Source: Megasphaera sp. UBA5897 (GTDB taxonomy: Bacteria > Bacillota > Negativicutes > Veillonellales > Megasphaeraceae). From it: a DNA stretch of 8,440 nt. The notes beneath the pieces were generated by a model. It saw only the letters and a list, made by a program, of their open reading frames with translations. It had not been told where the DNA came from and ran no database searches. The stretch covers positions 5,153 to 13,592 of the forward strand of contig DJEN01000019.1 of the NCBI GenBank assembly GCA_002431345.1. Reading direction: 5' to 3'. Shown piece after piece: positions 5,658-8,440 of this stretch; within the stretch, counting starts at the first letter, position 1, and each line of letters starts with the position of its first letter. The translations under genes were made by a program, and so were the position numbers.

Positions 5658-6615
5658 GAGTTTTGACAACAGGCAAGTCTTCATGATGTCCGTCCAAAAA
5701 CAGCCGGATATACCGTTCTGCATCATCACGAACGGCTTTATCCGCTTCGACAGAATGGAAGCTTACGTTCGGCGTCAGCAAAAATTCCGGCCGGGCAATC
5801 ATTTTCAGCAGCATCGGACTGGGATGTTCCATAGACAAGACATCCAGGGCCGCACTGCGGATATGCCCGTCATCGACAGCATGATACAGTGCCGCTTCGT
5901 CAGCTAAGCCGCCGCGGCAGCAGTTAACAAACATAGCTCCCTGCTTCATCTGTTCAAATTGTTCGTCCTGGAAAATATACTGCGTCGTTTCGTTGAGCGG
6001 CATATGCAGTGATACGACATCACTCGTTTGGAGCAATTTGTCAAAATCAACAGGACGCACGCGATGTTCCATCATGACTTTTTCACTGACAAACGGATCG
6101 TACGCCTGTACTTTGCAACCAAACGCCTGCATGCGTGCCGCTACGGCACGGCCGACATGGCCAAAGCCGACGAGTCCGATCAGATTGCTGCTGACACGGT
6201 GAATCGGCCACTGTACGGCACCGTATTCCCAGCGGCTGTTGCTGCGGATGTCGCTTTGATATTCCGGCAGCTGGCGAATCAATGCCAAAATCATTGCGCT
6301 CGTATGGTCTGCAATATCATCGACACAATACGACGTATTGTTGATAACCATGACGCCGTGCTGATTGGCAGCTTCCAAATCCACATTATCTGAACGAGTT
6401 GATAAAATAACAATCAGTTTCAAATCGTCCAGCTGTTCTATCAATGAACCCGTAATTTTTTCAGACTTGCAAATAATGATGTCGGCATCTTCCAATCGGT
6501 CTGCCATTGTTTCTTCGTCTGTAGACGAGCAGTATTCAACGCGTGCTATATCACGCAGCCGCTCTCCAAAATCATCCTCATCTTGACGACCTGTCAAAAC
6601 ACTTATGTGATACAT
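5647..6615 (-). CDS. D-isomer-specific 2-hydroxyacid dehydrogenase family protein, altered active site
   Basis: A 322-residue cytoplasmic protein of the D-2-hydroxyacid dehydrogenase family (phosphoglycerate dehydrogenase, CtBP and hydroxypyruvate reductase relatives), which interconverts 2-keto and 2-hydroxy acids with NAD(H). The substrate-domain N-terminus is followed by the inserted nucleotide domain: GFGHVG (150-155) is the GxGxxG loop and Asp173 (AYDP) predicts NAD over NADP. The family Arg (NCCRGG, Arg234) and Glu (Glu263 in DVLSMEHP) are present. The catalytic His normally found in TPH is Asn283 in TPNVSFHSVEA, with a His four residues later (His287). The usual Gly before DNVD is also changed (STRSDNVD). 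Function is therefore uncertain: an unusual substrate, a displaced catalytic His, or a regulatory role. AAAAGGGGC lies 6 bases before the ATG, and a palindrome covers the start codon. First gene of the five-gene operon. Confidence 0.92.
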   Translation of the reverse strand: MYHISVLTGRQDEDDFGERLRDIARVEYCSSTDEETMADRLEDADIIICKSEKITGSLIEQLDDLKLIVILSTRSDNVDLEAANQHGVMVINNTSYCVDDIADHTSAMILALIRQLPEYQSDIRSNSRWEYGAVQWPIHRVSSNLIGLVGFGHVGRAVAARMQAFGCKVQAYDPFVSEKVMMEHRVRPVDFDKLLQTSDVVSLHMPLNETTQYIFQDEQFEQMKQGAMFVNCCRGGLADEAALYHAVDDGHIRSAALDVLSMEHPSPMLLKMIARPEFLLTPNVSFHSVEADKAVRDDAERYIRLFLDGHHEDLPVVKTRDI

Positions 6616-6621
6616 ATCACA
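6606..6621. promoter_or_regulatory. Palindrome TGTGA-N6-TCACA over a start codon
   Basis: Minus strand TGTGATATGTATCACA has perfect 7-base arms around two bases and contains the ATG of the dehydrogenase gene. TGTGA-N6-TCACA is the half-site layout used by CRP/FNR-family regulators and by the NADH sensor Rex. A site so far downstream of the promoter would act as a roadblock repressor, if it is used at all. The regulator is inferred only. Confidence 0.45.
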
Positions 6622-6688
6622 GCCCCTTTTCTTTACAAATACAACTATATCTTTTTTATGTTTTATCTCTTATATACAGATACATCTA

Positions 6689-6718
6689 ATTATATAACAC
6701 CTTTTCGTCAATACGCAA
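6689..6718 (-). promoter_or_regulatory. Candidate promoter of the dehydrogenase-led operon
   Basis: On the minus strand a perfect -10 TATAAT (6694-6689) has TTGCGT (6718-6713) as a weak -35 at 18-base spacing. Transcription would start near 6682, giving a leader of about 67 bases. A nearby TTGACG (6710-6705) is a better -35 hexamer, but is only 10 bases from this -10. Confidence 0.4.
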
Positions 6719-6730
6719 GTATATCGGTTT

Positions 6731-6752
6731 GCATTTGAGGAAATGCCTCAAA
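6731..6752. other. Two overlapping, mutually exclusive hairpins
   Basis: GCATTT-GAGG-AAATGC (6731-6746) and TTTGAGG-AAATG-CCTCAAA (6734-6752) are both perfect inverted repeats and share bases, so only one can form at a time. No T-run follows either one on the minus strand. They lie just upstream of the candidate promoter, so they could be an operator or a switch in read-through RNA. Confidence 0.4.
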
Positions 6753-6772
6753 AAATCTCCCGTGCTGTCACG
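6750..6772 (-). terminator. Weak possible terminator
   Basis: On the minus strand a 4-bp G-C hairpin CGTG-ACAG-CACG (6772-6761) is followed, after GGAGA, by six T residues (6756-6751 region). The stem is short, so termination would be inefficient. It lies 12 bases after the stop of the 39-residue ORF. Confidence 0.25.
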
Positions 6773-6784
6773 CAAATAAGACGG

Positions 6785-6904
6785 TCATGTAAAATGTATG
6801 CGGTCATTTACTTTTTCTTTACGCGTACCGGGAAATATTCGTGCGCATATGCCTGCAAACAGTATACAAAAGGAGCTGCAAATAAAGGCGATTGATTCGT
6901 CCAT
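6785..6904 (-). CDS. Putative 39-residue single-span membrane protein
   Basis: ATG at 6904, TGA at 6787-6785. The peptide has an acidic start (MDES), one hydrophobic helix of about 17 residues (5-21, with Cys9, Cys13 and Cys20), then a basic tail (R22, R28-K29, K31, R35). By the positive-inside rule the C-terminus would face the cytoplasm. AGGGGC (6918-6913) lies 8 bases before the ATG, and the 11-base block AGGGGCTGTGA is identical to that before the dehydrogenase start. It begins 76 bases after the phnE stop and may be its last operon member. Small size and no known homologue keep this tentative, but ribosome site, helix and tail together look like a real small membrane protein. Confidence 0.5.
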   Translation of the reverse strand: MDESIAFICSSFCILFAGICARIFPGTRKEKVNDRIHFT

Positions 6905-6933
6905 TTTTCACAGCCCCTGTTGCTATTCATTTT

Positions 6934-6948
6934 CTTCAAACTTCAAAC
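6934..6948. repeat. Heptamer repeat (CTTCAAA), two copies
   Basis: Two perfect copies plus one base of the same repeat found at 1-23, in the same orientation. It lies 33 bases after the phnE stop and before the small ORF. Confidence 0.75.
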
Positions 6949-6980
6949 CCAAAACGATGGATTGTATTTCCATTTACGCT

Positions 6981-8440
6981 TTAGTCTATATGATGCCGCC
7001 GGCTTTTTTCAGAAAGAATTTCCACACCGGTAACAAGAATTATAATGCCCCACAGCAGCGCGCCGGCTTCCGGCCATTTATATTGGTTCATAGCCAGTAT
7101 CAGCGAAGTGCCGATGCCGCCGGCACCGACAAGCCCCAGTACAGCCGCATCCCGCAGGTTGATATCCAGGCGATACAGGACTGCTGCCGTATACGGTCCC
7201 CGCAGCTGCGGCAGCACGGCATAGCGGACAGCAGCAGCCAGCGGCATGCCCATCGCCCGATACGCTAAAAAGGGACGCATATCCATATCATCAATGGCAA
7301 TAAGAAACCGTTTGGCAAGTAGTCCTATGCTGCAAACTGCAAGGGTCATGACGCCGGCAAACGGTCCCGGCCCGGTAACGCGAATCCACATCAAGCCATA
7401 CACAAAGACGGGAATCGTACGAATCAGCAGCAGTACCGTCCGTGAAGCCAAGGCAATCGGCCGCGGCATCAAGCGAAAACTTGCTGTAAAGGAAAACCAC
7501 GCCGCAATTATCACACCGCCCAGCGTTCCCAAAAAAGCAATGCACAACGTTTCATATACTAGATATGGTACATCATCATGCGCCAACGAAAACAGCATCG
7601 CACTGTCCGGATGCACAAGACCGCTAACAATCGCAGCAGCCGCATGCCATCCCGTCTGCTGCACAGACCACGACAGCGTCGCCAGGGAAAGAACAAGCAG
7701 TATGAAGACAGCTGCTGTCCCTGCCCGTTTCACAGCAGGCGGAATATATGCCTGCTGCGTCAAAACATGCCGCAGCCATTCACTCAGACTTTCTGCAGCA
7801 ATGACGACCAGAAACAGCAAAAAAATAATCATGCCGACCTGGCTGTACTGCCGCCATGCCAGCTGTTCATTCAAAAGCAAGCCGATGCCGCCGGCACCGA
7901 CATATCCCAAAATAGCAGCATGACGCACGTTGGCTTCCAACATATATAAGACATTTGTCAAATATCCCGGCAGCACCGCCGGCAAAATAGTCCGCACAAA
8001 TGCTTTCCAAGAACCGCAGCCTGTCACTTCCAACGCATTGGCAGCTCGTAAATCCATGTTTTCCATATCTTCATAACCCATGCGGGTAAGAACAGCTGTC
8101 GTATATACGGTCAACGCAACAGTTCCTGCCAACGCACCCAGCCCGAGGAGAAAGGTACAAAACAAGGCTAAGATTAATGCCGGAATGGTACGAATCAAAT
8201 GGACAATCGCCTTAAATGGAATACGCAGCCAGGGAAACCGGTTGATGTAGCTGTTGGCGCAAACCGCACCAATAAGCCCCAAGCAGGCTCCCAATACCGT
8301 CCCGGCAAACGACATTTGAATCGTAGCCCATAACGGCTGCAGTACTGCAGCACCATAGTCCCAGGCAGGAGGTATCATTTGACCGGCAATATCAAAAAAG
8401 CGGCTGCCCCGTTTTCCCAGCACGATTAGCGAAACATGCG
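6981..8440 (-). CDS. phnE: Phosphonate-type ABC transporter permease, two fused PhnE domains (partial)
   Basis: An inner-membrane permease for phosphonates or related phosphorus compounds, working with a PhnC ATPase and a PhnD binding protein that would lie upstream, outside the window. The frame is open to the edge: GTG at 8423 and ATG at 8438 are possible starts, but PhnE proteins usually have one more membrane helix before the PPxW segment seen here, so the 5' end is probably missing. Two homologous halves follow, counted from the GTG. Half one has TIQMSFAGT (34-42), RTIPAL (78-83) and an EAA-type loop ending LGYVGAGGIG (172-181). Half two repeats this with RTIPVF (335-340) and LGLVGAGGIG (429-438), offset by 257 residues. 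Many species encode the halves as two genes; here they form one chain that could make the whole channel. The C-terminus is basic (SEKSRRHHID). Confidence 0.9.
   Translation of the reverse strand, partial: HVSLIVLGKRGSRFFDIAGQMIPPAWDYGAAVLQPLWATIQMSFAGTVLGACLGLIGAVCANSYINRFPWLRIPFKAIVHLIRTIPALILALFCTFLLGLGALAGTVALTVYTTAVLTRMGYEDMENMDLRAANALEVTGCGSWKAFVRTILPAVLPGYLTNVLYMLEANVRHAAILGYVGAGGIGLLLNEQLAWRQYSQVGMIIFLLFLVVIAAESLSEWLRHVLTQQAYIPPAVKRAGTAAVFILLVLSLATLSWSVQQTGWHAAAAIVSGLVHPDSAMLFSLAHDDVPYLVYETLCIAFLGTLGGVIIAAWFSFTASFRLMPRPIALASRTVLLLIRTIPVFVYGLMWIRVTGPGPFAGVMTLAVCSIGLLAKRFLIAIDDMDMRPFLAYRAMGMPLAAAVRYAVLPQLRGPYTAAVLYRLDINLRDAAVLGLVGAGGIGTSLILAMNQYKWPEAGALLWGIIILVTGVEILSEKSRRHHID

Larger units (their letters stand above)
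6616..6980 (-). other. 365-base spacer between phnE and the envelope operon
   Basis: From the phnE stop downwards it holds a weak hairpin (ATGGA/TCCAT, 6957-6973), the heptamer repeat, a 39-codon ORF, a short CGTG/CACG hairpin followed by T residues, two mutually exclusive hairpins (6731-6752), a promoter-like pair (6718-6689) and an AT-rich leader. There is no strong terminator, so some read-through from phnE is possible. Confidence 0.6.

Noticed and set aside
8421..8423. GTG as the true start of the PhnE fusion
   Set aside because: No ribosome site is seen before it, an ATG lies in frame at 8438, and the family expects a further upstream helix. The gene most likely continues beyond the window.

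Overview
All genes in this window lie on the minus strand, so transcription runs from high to low coordinates. Moderate GC, Shine-Dalgarno starts, lipoboxes and the gene content suggest a low-to-mid GC Firmicute. An anaerobe of the Negativicutes (Megasphaera/Veillonella-like) is my best guess, but this is an impression from protein style and there is no marker gene here.

Layout in transcription order. (1) 8440-6981: the larger part of a phosphonate-type ABC permease in which two PhnE domains are fused in one chain. It is cut by the window edge. (2) 6980-6616: a spacer with a heptamer tandem repeat, a likely 39-residue membrane protein too short for routine ORF calling, nested hairpins, a candidate promoter and an operator-like palindrome on the next start codon. 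(3) 6615-2568: five closely spaced genes ending at a strong intrinsic terminator (2526-2555). They encode a D-2-hydroxyacid dehydrogenase-like protein with a changed active site, a polysaccharide-deacetylase lipoprotein, a membrane-anchored phosphodiester-glycosidase (NAGPA-type) protein, a membrane-anchored propeller-like protein and a small basic protein. (4) 2480-1977: a two-helix membrane protein of unknown function, with a perfect 15-bp palindrome just before its ribosome-binding site. (5) 1720-92: two tandem, clearly paralogous lipoprotein solute-binding proteins of the polar amino acid ABC type, with no permease or ATPase gene in the window. (6) 91-1: a spacer ending in the same heptamer repeat seen in region 2.

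The deacetylase, NAGPA-like and propeller proteins all carry export or membrane-anchor signals, so they probably work together outside the cytoplasmic membrane on a cell-surface polysaccharide or cell-wall glycan. The dehydrogenase leading this operon is cytoplasmic, and its link to the others is not obvious. The flanking genes concern nutrient uptake (phosphonate-type compounds, amino acids). I see no RNA genes, insertion sequences, phage genes or CRISPR arrays.
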